From Emydura subglobosa (lineage: Eukaryota; Chordata; Testudines; Chelidae), in contig ML680053.1 in the NCBI GenBank assembly GCA_007922225.1, positions 8,952,870 through 9,016,869 of the forward strand: a DNA stretch of 64,000 nucleotides, in the 5' to 3' direction. Both the position numbers and the translations under genes were made by a program. Under the pieces are notes generated by a model. The model did no database searches and was not told where the DNA came from. It saw nothing but the letters and a program-made list of their open reading frames with translations. Positions 1 through 12,600 of this stretch are shown in pieces (the stretch's first letter is position 1; each line of letters starts with the position of its first letter).

Positions 1-249
1 TAGTAATTAAAGCCTTTCTGTCATTATCGAACGGGAGTCGTGTCAATTCCTGAGCACACTAATAGCAGATCCCTGTCTGTGAGTTAACAGTATCCCATAA
101 TGTTCTGTTATGATCGCTCTGCACATTCGCAGTCTGCTGCACTGTGGCTACATAAACAGGAAATAGCTCCTCCCCGCAAGCCCTGGGAAATTTTGAATTC
201 CCATTTCCTATTTTGTCAGCGTGGAGAGAGCTAGCCAGCACAACTGATC
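1..249. other. Upstream flank of a repeat, no gene
   Basis: No coding exon is recognisable. The last 70 bases lead directly into the Myb/SANT-like relic that starts at 250 and probably belong to the same interspersed copy. The short reverse-strand open frames have no recognisable domain. Confidence 0.4.
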
Positions 250-690
250 ATGGCGACTGCACACCCCAAATGCACTCCAGCCTGGAGTTGATCTGATGTC
301 TTGGATCTCATTGGTCTGTGTGGCAAAGAGTCTGTTCTGGCTCAGCTCCGAGCAAGCAAAAGAAATTTGGATATCTACGAGAAGATATCTTGTGGCATGT
401 TGGAGAAGGGGCACAACAGGGACGCACAGCAGTGACGCGTTGTGATCAAATAGCTGAGGCAGGCTTATCAGAAAACTAGGGAAGCTAACAGTCATTCTGG
501 CTCTTCACCCAAAACATGCCACTTTTATGAGGAGCTGCATGCGATTCTTTGTGGAGACCCCATCACTATGCCACCATGCAGCACTGATACCTCGGGGCAA
601 TCCAAGGCCAGGATGAATGAGGACGGGTCTATGGACAAGGAGGAGGAGAAGGATGAAGAGAACAAGAGGCAGGTGAGTGGAGTATCCCTT
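250..690 (+). pseudogene. Myb/SANT-like DNA-binding domain relic (Harbinger-associated type)
   Basis: From the ATG at 250, one frame gives a recognisable Myb/SANT-like (MSANTD/Harbinger-accessory) protein: a start followed by PAW, then DLIGLCGKESVLAQLR, GHNRDAQQ, LRQAYQKTREANSHSGSSP, TCHFYEELHAILCGDP and an acidic Glu/Asp-rich tail. Three in-frame stops interrupt it, one soon after PAW and two flanking RVVIK just before LRQAYQ, so it cannot be translated whole. Such proteins are abundant in turtle genomes, many carried with Harbinger-type DNA transposons. The family call rests on the tryptophan and the FYEELHAILGGDP-like block. No transposase is seen beside it. It lies about 1.3 kb upstream of the PCF11 promoter and is unlikely to matter to it. 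Confidence 0.7.
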
Positions 691-714
691 CTCCCTGAAA
701 GCAATGGCTGTTCA

Positions 715-905
715 CCAGGATGGGTAGAGATGCACCCTCACACTCTGGGTGTCCCTAGCCTTTCACTGACAGAAGCTGGGAGTGGACGACAGGAGAGGAT
801 CACAATTGATTGCCTGTTCTGTTCATTCCCTCTGACGTATCTGGCCTGGCCAGTGGTGGAAGACAGGATACTAGATGGACCATTGGTCTGATCCAGTATG
901 ACTGT
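715..905 (+). repeat. LINE/SINE 3' tail
   Basis: The tract contains CTGACAGAAGCTGGGAGTGG and ends with TTGGTCTGATCCAGTATGAC then TGTTCTTAT. I recognise it as an interspersed 3' tail common in turtle and archosaur genomes, related to CR1/L3-type LINEs or SINEs sharing that tail. The exact family is not decided here. Confidence 0.55.
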
Positions 906-1510
906 TCTTATAAAGGTTGGGCCCCTTAACTGTATCTTACAACTATCTTAAATGGAGGACTTGTTCACCCATCAGCCTGAAGGAGGTTATAACAACCCAT
1001 GACAAGGTTTCACCCAGCTCATCACAGCATGGTCCAAGTAACAGCTGTATAACGTTACTAGAGTAGATCAAGCCGGTGTTCAAAATGAGAAGGCCAAGAG
1101 CTGAATGAGAACTGGTTCCCTTACGGGCTGTTCTCACAGTTTCTTCACAGTCGTTTACAGTGCTTAGCCATTACAGTAAAAGGCGACCTGGAAAAGAGAG
1201 AGATTGTCCAGCTGAAACAACAGGACAACTGCGGTGGGAATGAGAAAGAAAGAGTCACGCTTAGTGCCAAAGGGAAGCAGTGCAGGCACCAGCCCAGCAA
1301 CCTGCTGCTGCTATGAGAGAGAAATAGGGTGGAGCAGGCTGTGTAGTCTGGGTCTCCCTTAGCATGGATGAGAGGGAGCACGCAGGGGGTGTCGGGATAA
1401 GGGAGCATCTAGCGCACTGGGCTGTCTTTACTGATGTTGTTTATGTGCCACCAAACGGGGTAGGTAAGCCTCAGAACAGGCCCGGTTGCCATGTCAACAG
1501 CTGAGCGAAG
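906..1510. other. Unannotated upstream sequence
   Basis: Mixed-composition DNA between the LINE/SINE tail and the PCF11 promoter. I see no exon, RNA gene or recognisable repeat. A reverse-strand open frame at 1145-1408 has no domain and is probably chance. Confidence 0.5.
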
Positions 1511-1514
1511 AGAC

Positions 1515-1870
1515 AGGCCAATAGGAAATTAGATCTCGCGCCCAACACTTGAGGAGGCAGTTGAAGGAAGCAAGAGGTGGAGTGGGTGGAGTTACATGGA
1601 AGAAGCAATCACAATTGAGAATTTCGGAGACAGGCCGGATTACAAAGGAGAACCAATCAAAACTCAAGCCAGTAAAGAGAGGCGGGATTAAAAACTACAA
1701 CGAATCAGGAGCGAGGAAAGAGATGAACGAACCAATTATAATTCACAACCGCAAAGGGAAGGCGGGGTTTAGCGCGAGAACCAATCAGGAGAAGAAGTAG
1801 CCAATCACAAGTCGCTACGGCGATAGAGGAACCAATCAGAAGCAGCGTGGACGAAGAGTGAGCCAACCAA
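1515..1870 (+). promoter_or_regulatory. CCAAT-box array in the PCF11 upstream promoter
   Basis: Six perfect CCAAT pentamers on the + strand lie at 1518, 1653, 1732, 1781, 1801 and 1832, most in the context ACCAATCAGAA or CCAATCA. Near-matches lie at about 1604 (GCAATC), 1701 (CGAAT) and 1863 (CCAAC). Several spacings are close to 31 or 48 bp, so the block looks like a decayed short tandem repeat. CCAATCA is the NF-Y (CBF) site. NF-Y commonly binds one to three such boxes 60-100 bp upstream of housekeeping start sites. Function is inferred from motif and position only. Confidence 0.65.
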
Positions 1871-1924
1871 AACACGGAAAGGGAACAAAAGGGGTTTTCC
1901 AAGCGCCCGCCCCCCTCCCTTAGA

Positions 1925-2000
1925 ACAATTTCACATGACGCAACGGTTGGAGGAAGAAGAAGTTCGCGACTCTGAGCCGCCGCCATTTTGTGTGTGTGAG
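1925..2000 (+). promoter_or_regulatory. PCF11 core promoter with YY1-type initiator
   Basis: A TGACGCAAC element (1936-1944) resembles a CRE/ATF site. The block GCCGCCGCCATTTTG (about 1976-1990) is the classic YY1 site found at many TATA-less ribosomal and RNA-processing gene starts. Sequence turns strongly CpG-rich just downstream. There is no TATA box. Transcription probably starts in or near the YY1 block, giving a 5'UTR of about 220-240 bases. No transcript data are available. Confidence 0.6.
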
Positions 2001-2215
2001 ACGGAGACGGCGGCGGCTGGAGACGCGGCAGCAGTACCAGCGGCGGCGGCACCACCAGCGGCGGCAGCCCCGGCCCGGAGGATGCGGTAGAGGATCCCGG
2101 CTCCATCGGCGAGGGGCGGCATCGCTCGGCGGCGGCAGCAGCAGCAGCGGGGGAACGCGGGGAGGGGGCTCTCGGTCGGTGGGTCGGGTCCTGGCGTGGG
2201 CCCCGGTCCGAGGAG
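1988..2215 (+). other. PCF11 5'UTR with minimal uORF
   Basis: GC-rich leader made largely of CGG/CAG-type triplet runs. It contains a single upstream ATG at 2082-2084, followed by CGG and the stop TAG at 2088-2090, a two-codon uORF. The main ATG at 2216 has context GAGGAGATGTC, with A at -3 (a good purine) but no G at +4. Confidence 0.55.
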
Positions 2216-2404
2216 ATGTCGGGCCCGGAGAGCAGCGCTGCCGGCGCCGAGGCTCGGGAAGACGCGTGCCGCGATTACCAGTCGTCGCTGGAGGACCTGA
2301 CGTTTAACAGCAAGCCGCACATCAACATGCTGACCATCCTGGCTGAGGAGAACGTGCCCTTCGCCAAGGACATCGTCTCCCTGATCGAGGCGCAAATCGC
2401 CAAG
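2216..2404 (+). CDS. PCF11: PCF11 coding exon 1
   Basis: Starts at ATG 2216 ([20 protein letters not shown]) and ends in AAG before the donor GTTTTT. It has 63 codons, phase 0. It encodes the first helices of the CTD-interaction domain, including [17 protein letters not shown]. The ATG is chosen because a homologous acidic, Ala-rich N-terminus precedes the conserved [14 protein letters not shown] block. The donor has a weak +3/+4 match (GTTTTT), notable because intron 1 is where premature polyadenylation of PCF11 is known in vertebrates. Confidence 0.95.
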
Positions 2405-3660
2405 GTTTTTATATTCCACCGACTACTACTCCTACCTATACTGCCGGGGGGACAGGCCGGGCAGGGGCGAGGCAGCGGGGCAGGCTGGGGGGGGGGGCAG
2501 TGCGTGTCTGTGTGTCTGCGTGTGTGTGGAGGGGAGACAGGGAAACCTGGGAGGGGGCTGGGAGAGCTTGGCTAGGTGGGGGAGGGGGCTAGGAAAGCGT
2601 AGGGAGGCGGGGGTAGGAAGAGTGGAGAGGTGGGGGAGGGGGTAGAGACAGGTGACTGCCCGCGGGGGGGGGAGGGGGGTCAGGACCAAGGGACGGGGGA
2701 GGTGGGGAAGGAGGAAAGAGCCACGGGCCGGCCCCGGGGGGGGGCGGCTTCGGGGGAGAGGGGGGGGGGAGTCTAGTGAAGGGTGCCGGGGCCACAAAGG
2801 AAGGCGCCCGTGAGGGCAGTTCGGAGGACGAGTGAGGGAAGAGGGGCCCGGAGGCGGCAGAGCGGGAGCAGGGAGCGAGACGTTGGGGCTCATCCTCCCC
2901 CCCCCGAAGCGTAGGGTCCTTCCCCCCGTACGCCAGACAGGGAGCAGGGGGCTGGCGGGGGAGGGGCAGCCCCCACGGCATTAGCGTGCCGCTGAGCACG
3001 GGGGGGGATCTGTCACGGGGAATCTGACTTCCGGGGAGGGGGCGGGAATCACCCCACCGTAGCCGCTCCGAGCGGAGCGTCGTAGTTGGGAACGAAGGCC
3101 CGGAATCCGAGACGCAACATGGCGGCCTGGCAGTGACTGGGCGGCAGCAGCAGCAGCACCTCGCCCTGCAGCCCGGGATGATGCTCGAGTGTCTCTGTTT
3201 TAATGCTTAAATCCCTCCGTTCAGTCATTTGTAGTCCAGTTATAACGACGTTTGGGGGGCCGAACTTTTTTTTTCTGGCTAGTTTTAAATAAAAATGGAT
3301 CGGAATTTAGTAAAATAAATATTGCCCAATTCTTCGATACTAAATGTAACTCCTATATAGCAAAAACAATGAGAGTCGTGTAGCACTTTAAACACTAACA
3401 CGTTTCTGCAGGCATGGATCCTTCTGTATAGCAATCATAGTATTAAGGAGGGCTCTTCCCTCTTTTACTTTTTGAGACGTCTGTTGGGGGAATCTGCCCT
3501 GACAGGGAAAAGTTTATTTGGGTGATCGAGGGCAAACCCCTGCTCTGGTTAGAGAAGTGTGTGCATGGTGGTGATGGAGTTGTTTGATTAGAGAAGTTTA
3601 TTTGGGTGTGGGGAATCTGTTTAGGCTACAGAGTTATCTGCCCTGACTAGAAGCTTAGTG

Positions 3661-3691
<31 letters not shown>

Positions 3692-6600
3692 ATATAACTT
3701 GGTTAGAGAAGCTTATTGGTCGGGGCAGGGGAGAAGAAATGCGGCTAGGATCCTAACATGGCGCCTGAGAGGCACATGATACAAAAGGGAAAGAAGAGGC
3801 TCCCTCAGAGCCCAACCCAGGCAGTTGCTGACATCAGTCAGCCATGGGCACATGGTTGGGGTTTATTACACCTTTTTTAACCAGAGATTTTAACTAACCC
3901 TTAGTTTAAAATAATGTATATTAAGTAAAATAGCTCCTTTTCACTCCCCCACCGCCATCAACACACAACACTCCCTTTCTCTCCTGCTGCCATTATTAGA
4001 TGGTTTAGGATTTTTCTACTGTGGTTTGAAATTGAGGTTTATCATAGGGAGAATTGTAAAACTTAGATTAAATAACTTTCCCTCCCCTTTCATCTTCCTG
4101 TCAGTGCAGAATGGTTTCCTACTATGGGTTCTTCAGACCCTTGTCCAGACTAGTTTTAAATGTCTTTAGTGTCTGGGTTTTTTCATTTCTTTGGGGGTAG
4201 TGATTTCACAATCTAATAGATCTCATCATTATATCTAATAGGGGACAGTGGATGTGCATATTAAATGATTTGTCATAAATACCAATGCTGTGGAATTTTT
4301 CATTTCTGGGTGGTATTAGAGCCTCCCCCCGAAGCTTGTTTTTAAAGATGTTTAAATCCTGTATCTATGGTTAGTTTTGCCTAGTTACTGTTAGTGACTG
4401 GTTCTATAAGGCAAGTTTTTAGTTCTTCCTGGGAAATTGACCTCCTTTACTAAGCCACTTTAAAAAAGTGTTGCCTGGAGACAGTTTCTGTTCAGTGTAA
4501 AACTGAGTGGTCTGCTTACATTTTAATAAATGGTTTTGAACTGTGTGACTGGTATTATAAAATTTGTAAATAAAATGTATGAAATATGTATTTGTCTTTT
4601 TATTTACCATTGTTTAGTGCAGAATCTGTTTCCAAAACCAGTATTATTTACATGGTTGTTTGTTAAGTGTTTAAAAGTGACATGACTGGGGTTTCAGATA
4701 TCAGAAATGATTTTAAGGTTCGTATCCTTCAAAAAACTAAAAAAAAACTCATGGAGCTACACTTCTTCAGCAACAAATTTCATACATTAATTGAAAGAGA
4801 ACAGCAAGCATTCTCTAATGAAGGCCAAACACCACCATGCAGATAAGTTATTCGGTGTTCTGGTGACTCTGCTGAGCCCCCTAACTTTTGGGTAGTGTCC
4901 TGTGGGTATCTTTCAGCTAGTAGGAAGAGTTTTTTGCTGTATTCTAACTGTTTAGGCTTCTGAAAACCAAAGTACATTAAAAAAACTAGGATTCACTTTT
5001 GTGGTTAATGGAGTACTTGATAACTATCTTGACCTAATAAACACTTCCGGAAATGAAGACTTAAAAATTCCAGCCTTACCTTAGCCCTGGTTCTTAAAAA
5101 GTAACACCTGAATGGCTTAAGTATTCAACAACTCTTCTAAGAAATTACATGAGTCAATTCTGAAACAGGCTGACTTTCTTACCAGATTGAAGTACTTCCA
5201 CCTGCGATTACTTCACAACCTGGTGTGTAATGCAAGTGACAGTTATAACACTTTTTAAAATGGCTTTGCTACTAGTTTAAATGGATTCAGAAAGTCTCAG
5301 ACTTTAAGTGTAGCTGCGTATATTGAACCTGTGTGCAAACACACTCAGTGATGAAATGGAAAAATGTGTAGCTCATACTGTGTAAGTTGCTCTTGGGAAT
5401 AAGTGCTGATGAGACAGCTGTGTGTGTTTCACTGAAATCTGACTTTGGTAGTCAGAGTAATTGTACACTTGATTGTAACCTTCCTGTCTTTTTAAACAAG
5501 GCATTCAGAATTAAAAACGGTTTTTAATAAGCTACCTTAAGAAGAAACCAAAACCATCCCAGCCATTTTAATATCAAGCAGCATTGGACACTTAGTCTTC
5601 GGCTTCCTAAGGCTAGAGGTGTATCTTTATTTAACACTATTGTATTAGCTCATATTTAAAGTTCAGTTAGTATTAAAATATGCACATTTTCAATACTCAG
5701 ATTAGGGAGTGTGTATTGCTGATGTAAGCCATATTGTGCATTTACCACAATTAGTTTTAAATGTTTTAACTGCACATGCCTATTACATATTAAGACATAC
5801 CATTTAATAATTTAATTTTTCACTGTACAAACCAATGTAGGCAGCTACCAGGTTGAATTTTTACTTATTTAAAAGGAAATTAACCCCTTATTTGCCTCTC
5901 TCTGACCAAGCTTCAGGTCGTGGTAGTGGAATAGTTCGAAAATGTTATAAATAAAGATACATTTAAGGGTGAAGACACAACATAGTTTGACTCTGATTTA
6001 CCTACATACAAGACTTGCAGACAAAGTTCCCTTCTATATTAAGTTTATCTTCAGTTTCCTTAAGCCACTCTAATGGGAAAGGTACTCAATATAAAACTGT
6101 AAAGCAAGAGCACTTCCACACGCTTGTCTGGACAATGGGTTTTGTGAAGTGTCATTAATAATTTATGGACCCTTTGGACAACCCTGTATAAACTTAGGTG
6201 TGAATAAACTTACTGATTTTTTATACGTGGACTTGTGGGATGATGGGAATTACTTTTTTGCCAGCGGATGCGCCTACGGAAAAGGAGCACAGTTAACACA
6301 ACATGTGCCTTTTACGTTGTCCTTTCAACAAGTCTGTGTACCTGCTGATGCTTTCTGGAAGTTTGCTGTGCCTTCTGCTTGTGAAAGCCAATGGTAGACA
6401 TTAAAATTCATTTTTGGGGTTGAGGCCAACAAGGCTTCATTTGCTTGCGAAGTTGCGGTACCAATCTCAACACCACCACACTAGTCCGACTGCACAAACT
6501 TGGTACCAATCTTGTGTATGAACTTAAAAAAAAAAAAAAAAATCCTGCTCCTTTGGCAATGGAGAGTCCAGAGTTTGAAGACTACGTTCGGTGAAAATCA

Positions 6601-9600
6601 TGCTTTCCAGTCACAAGCTCATCCGTACTCTCATGAACAACCTCGTAGTTGAATTTTGTTTGGGTCTAGAACTTCTTGTTTTAGCTGCATGATTTGCATA
6701 CAGCTTGAAAATCCGACTGAATACCTACAGCTGCTATTGGAGGATGAGACTCCTCATGTTCGTATGGATTGCAGTGAAGTAACTTTAGTCTATTTCAGAT
6801 GTAGGTTACAAAAAGACTCATATTCAACATATAATCTACATTTACAGAGTAAAATTGTTTTTGGGTTTTCTGCCGGAAGTCTGAATTCTGTTGAGGTGAA
6901 TTCTAGATAAACAGCTTTAAGTTGATGCAAGTCACAATTATCAGAAATTCCAGCATTAGCTAATGGTGGTTTCATGTTAATTTAAAATTAATTCTATCAA
7001 ATGTTCCTGAAACAGTTACATTCAAAACACTTAATAGTAACACTGTCTGATGTGCTAATTTTTTTTGCCCAAGGCATTTCATACACAAACTTAAAAAAAT
7101 TAGCTAAAATGTTTGGGGTTTTGTGTGCTAGACACATAGCATAATACTTGTTGTTTATAATAAACTTTCCAGGTTCAGAGTGTACAAAACAATCCTTTGA
7201 TTTGTAGGGTCAGCCAAAAATAGAGGCCTGTATTTTTGGGATTGGTAATCCTTTAATCTTAAAAATGTTCAGATGTGTTTGTTATACTAAACTTCTCAGT
7301 TTCTTCTTATTACTTCAGGCTCCCCATACAGAGAAGCTTCCTGTTATGTACCTTATGGATTCCATTGTCAAGAATGTTGGAAGAGAATATCTTACTGCAT
7401 TTACTAAAAACCTAGTTGCAACATTTATTTGTGTATTTGAAAAGGTATATATGCTTTCAGAAAAGTTCTGTATTCTAATCAAACTTGGCTCCTGTATAAA
7501 TAAATACTTGCCTTTCAGTGTTGGGTTTTCTTGCATGGTAAAGTGTAACAATGTTTTAAAATTTATCTTTTATTATACTGTAATGTATCATATACAAGAA
7601 AGCTGTTAGAAGTACCTAAAATAGAGATGGTCAGTTTTAGGTGATTATGAAGTGAAGCTAAATTAACATACTTCTCTAGTATATCTCACTAGAGAAGTTC
7701 ATATTAGTAATTTTTTTGTCATATAATATAACACTTAAGTGGTTAGATCTATTGCAGTGGTACAAGATTAAATGGTTGTTGATTTGGGTTTTTTAAAGAT
7801 AGTGAATGCCCTTCATGCAAAGAAAATACTTGGACATCATTCTTACTTCTTATTTGAGAGGGATTATTTTTGCCTTTTGTAGCTGAAGTTGACCTTGTCA
7901 TTCATTTTAAATTTTTTGCATCTGGAGTGACAAAAATGAGGTGCTTAACTATGAGGAATGCAAGTCAGTGACATGTTGACATTCTTCTATGGCCCATGGT
8001 GAAAAGCTTTCTAAGAAAGTAAAACTGTATCATGTTATAAACGAGTGTTATTTTAGTCACCGTTGTGACCAAGTTATGGGTCCAACACTTCAGACTCTTT
8101 GTTCATGTTTGTCATCCTTAATCATGAGAAGTAATTGGGACTATGCTCCCAAGGAAGAAAGGCAAACATGAGTAAAGTTTTTGAAGGACTGGATCTTAAT
8201 GGATTTGAATTGAACTACAAAATGAGGTATCAAGATAAGAAAATAGCATCCCATAAATTTAGCAGATAAAATTAATATTTTAGTAGATATTTAGCATATT
8301 TTCTGTTCAGGTTTTACATCCCATTGGGGATCTCAGTGTTTCTTTAAACACTTCATTCAATTCATGTATAGTTCCTTAAATGTTAGTTTTTACTTTGCAT
8401 CTGAATAGTTGTTGAATAGATAGTATTGATTAACTAAGGGAACATTTCCAAGATCTGTAAAGCCTTGTGAGTTAAACCATGATAACAGGTCTCACCTGTA
8501 AAAGCTCTGTCCATGCTTTTCTAGTGGAATATTGTGAATGTTTATACAGTAAGTTGCACTTTTTGAAACTAGAAACTGTGGATTATAATTGGTATTTCTG
8601 AGCGTCATAGGTTTACCATCTCTTTCTTTGAACCACTTCCATTTATATTCTGTTTTAAAGCTTATTTAATACTTAAATACTACATGGAAATCACTTAATA
8701 TTTAAATTGGCATTAAAATGGATGGAAGTGGTCTTGGATTCTAATGTTGACATTGTTATAAATCTTGCTTATTAGTAAGATGGTCACTAGCAAGAGACTT
8801 AAATGTTAATTGAAGTCAGATTTTCAGTTCAATCCTTTTTCAGCTATTTTTGCTGTGAATTTCAACTTTGAACTAAAAATAGGTAGACCTTTCCTTTAAT
8901 GATTAGAGAGTACACTACTAATGGAAATTCTTTGGATTGCTTCAATTTAGTTTTAAACTTAAAATGACCTCCCAAATTATAGTATGTCTTGCATCAGTTT
9001 TTCTTGAAAAAATTAGCACTGCAGTAAAAATTTCTAAAAAGCAAAAATTTATTGACTTAAAAAACATGGACTATGGACAGCTGTTGAGGTACATTGAGTT
9101 AAGGGTCTTCCAATTATAACAGTTAATTAAGCAAGTACTTTACCAGTTGGATGTTTTTAATATAAATTTCTAATTGACCTCTTGGTAGGATGCCTGAAGC
9201 TATTGAAAGAGCATGTAAAAAGATAAATATGTTAGAGAATGAACACTCTAATTGTACTTAAACAATTAAACAAAAACTTTAATTGACTTCTAGCTAATTT
9301 TCTTTTTTGCTACATTTATTCAAATTGTTTTCCAATGATGTAACTGTTGAGCAAAAACAAACTAAGCTGTTATAATGCACAAAACTGATGTCTAAATGGT
9401 TTGAAAACTCAGTAAATCAGAAAATTTAGATGGCTGTTCTCTGATTTGCTATCAATATCCACTTTGTCAATATCTATAGAATTATATATTCTGTAGTTTT
9501 TTTGGCTGTTAGTATTTAAATTATTTTTACAGAAATTGGGCAAAATTAAGAAATTTGGGCATCTTGATATACAAAAATAAAAGCTTATTAAGGAGGCGGA

Positions 9601-12600
9601 TGTAATATGCTATGAAACCATCAAATGCCTTTCAAACAGCAAATCCACATTAATACATTTGTACCATTTTAAGCTTTTCATAGAATAACTGACATATGCT
9701 TCTAAATTAAAACCTACATTGGATAGGTGCTGTATTTGATCCTGTTGGAATAATTGTACATTTCTTAGAACAATTTGTCTAGTTCTAAATACTCAGCTGT
9801 GTTCATTAAAGATTTTATGAAAGGATAAAGTTTCCAAATCAGTGCACATATAGAATTAAATATCTGAAATTATAAATTTTTTAAAAAATGTACTAAAGTT
9901 GTTTTATATTAACTTAACAAGCCATAGAATTGTTCTGTTGTTTTTAGGTGGATGAAAATACTAGGAAAAGTTTATTTAAATTACGCTCCACCTGGGATGA
10001 AATTTTCCCTTTGAAGAAACTGTATGCTCTTGATGTCAGAGTCAACTCATTAGATCCTGCTTGGCCAATTAAACCTCTACCCCCAAATGTGAATACTTCT
10101 AGCATCCATGTGAATCCTAAGTTTTTAAATAAATCGGTAAGTTTTAATATGATTTCTGCATGAGCAGATGGTGATATACAGTTTTCATTGTTTACGTGTC
10201 CCATTTTGCTGACGTAAGCCAGTATTAAAGAATTTTTAAGAAGTAGATGATCTGTATAGGCAGAAAGGTAAGACAAAGTTCTGTTATTTAGAGATTAGTT
10301 GGGTTTTTCTTTCACATGACAAAATTGGAGTTTTAACTAAAATGCTGAATATTTGTAAATTTATTAAATGACTGTGCTTACAACTATTACTGTTTGCAAA
10401 TTGGAATTGAGCAAAATTTTAAATGTTCTAATTAATCTTTTCATGAAATCACAAAACTAATTTACAGTTGGTAAATTGTAATACAAATGAAATTAAAGGT
10501 ATTTGTACAGCAGTTAAATGAGATTTGGATAGAACTTTGGACCTCTTCCACTTGTTTCTCCCTCCAAGAGTTATAATATCCTTAAAATTTATTTATTTTT
10601 TGTAGCCTGAGGAACCCCCCACACCTACTTCTACAGTCAGTTCATCTGGTGCCTCAACTCCTCCAGCTGTTCCTGAAATACAAAAGAATTTAACACAAGA
10701 GCAACTAATAAGACAACAACTGCTGGCAAAGCAAAAACAGTTGTTGGAACTTCAACAGAAAAAATTAGAGCTGGAGCTAGAACAGACTAAAGCACAGTTG
10801 GTGAGTAGGGTAATTACAGAGTTTTGTCATGGAGGATTTTATTTTGAACTAAACAAATGGAAATTTTTCTTTTTGAAATATTTATAAAATAGTATCTTGG
10901 CTACACTGTTCGCTGTAGTGGATTGTAGCAGTTTTCTCCATTTTGGACAAGCCAAGTTGTCTTACAATTGCAGGAGCAGGGCTTTATTCTATCTTCCCAT
11001 GTGGAGCTAATTGTAAAATTTGGGGCTTTAGGATTAAATATGTATTACCTCAAAATATCTTAGTGATTTTTTTTTTTTTTGGTAATTCAAAGATGAAGTG
11101 AGGGAAGGCTTTTTATTACAACTTTTTTTTATTTTTTAATACAACTTCTGTTGTTTTTGGTTTCCCAAAGTGATGTATCTAAACCTATTAAAAGTGCACA
11201 AATCATGCATTTTCAGCAATCTTTATTCCAGTCATTCTTCGAAAGCACATTTGTTCCTAAAATAGAGAGACTGGAGCAGGAAGCCTAGATAAATATTTTC
11301 AACAGTCATGTCAGATTTGTCTCCCAAAAGCCGAAGGTGGCACTCTCACCATGCCTAGCGTGTGTTCGTGTTCTGAATTTCTACTTTTTCATGATTTCTT
11401 GGAATACATTGGAAAGACGCTGAAATACAATAATGAGAAATATTACTTGACGTTTTGATAGATTTTATATTTTTAAGTAGTCTTTTATTTACCAATGACA
11501 TTTCATTGTTTTTCCACTTGGTCCTCATTTCTTTTTTCTGTAATGCTATTGCATTACAAAACAAGTGCTTTAGAGGACTGGTCCTGGGCTTGATTATTTT
11601 GAATTAAACTGGAATAATCATTAACTTTCAAATCTTTTTCTTCTGTAGTTGATTTTCAAGATGCAGAGTAGCTGAATAATATTGGAAATTGTAGGGCTTA
11701 AATTTTATGTGCTATCTTTTTTCCCCCCCCATTTTAGGCAGTTTCTCTTAGTGTTCAACAAGGGGCATCCACCATGGGTTCAGTTCAAGCACCTTCCAAA
11801 CAACATGTTTCACAGACTCCTCATCTGACAGTCAAAGCCCCTCACCAGGTTTCTGTGCAATCTGAAAAAAACAGATCATCTCCATCTTCTCAGTTTCATG
11901 ATGTCAAAGTAGTAAACAGAGATCCTCGTCTTAATAGGATGGCTCAACATTCTTCTCATGCTAAAGATCAAAGTCATAGGAAAGAATTTCTATCTACCGC
12001 AACAAATCAATCTGATATTAAGGCAAACAAAACAGTGCAGGCTGAAAAACAAAATTCATCAAAGCAAGATAAGTTAAAATCAAGTGAAAAAGCTCAGAAG
12101 AAAGAACTTGATCAGATAGATGCAAAATCTAAATCACCATCTCCTTTGAAAAGCAAGCTATCCCATGCGAAAGATGCTAAAAGCCAGGAATGCGAGAATA
12201 TGAAAGTATCTGAAATTAGTAAAAGAGATCCAAGATTAAAAAAGCATCTTCAAGAGAAGCCAGATGGCAAAGATGATGACACAAAGGAAAAGAGAAAAAG
12301 TATGGAGAAAAAAGAAAAAGAGGAACATAAGACATCTGAACACAGACCTGTTGGCAGCAGAAATAAAATAATTAATGGCATTGTTCAAAAACAGGACACT
12401 ACTACAGAAGAGTCAGAAAAACAGGTTGGAAAACTAGGAAGATCAAGTAACAGAAAAAGGTCCCGATCACGCTCTCCTAAGTCTAGATCGCCATCTACCC
12501 ATTCACCAAAGAGAAGAGATAGGAGATCACCCAAAAGAAGACTGAGAAGTCTATCTCCTACTTCCTCGATTCCTAAAATCGGAAAGCTCCGTCAATCAGG

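Noticed and set aside
568..891. A 107-residue acidic open frame as a gene
   Set aside because: It starts inside the Myb/SANT-like relic and runs into the LINE/SINE tail.
2432..2999. Proline-rich reverse-strand proteins of 136-153 residues
   Set aside because: Composition artefact of the G-rich strand in intron 1; no start context, conservation or splice evidence.
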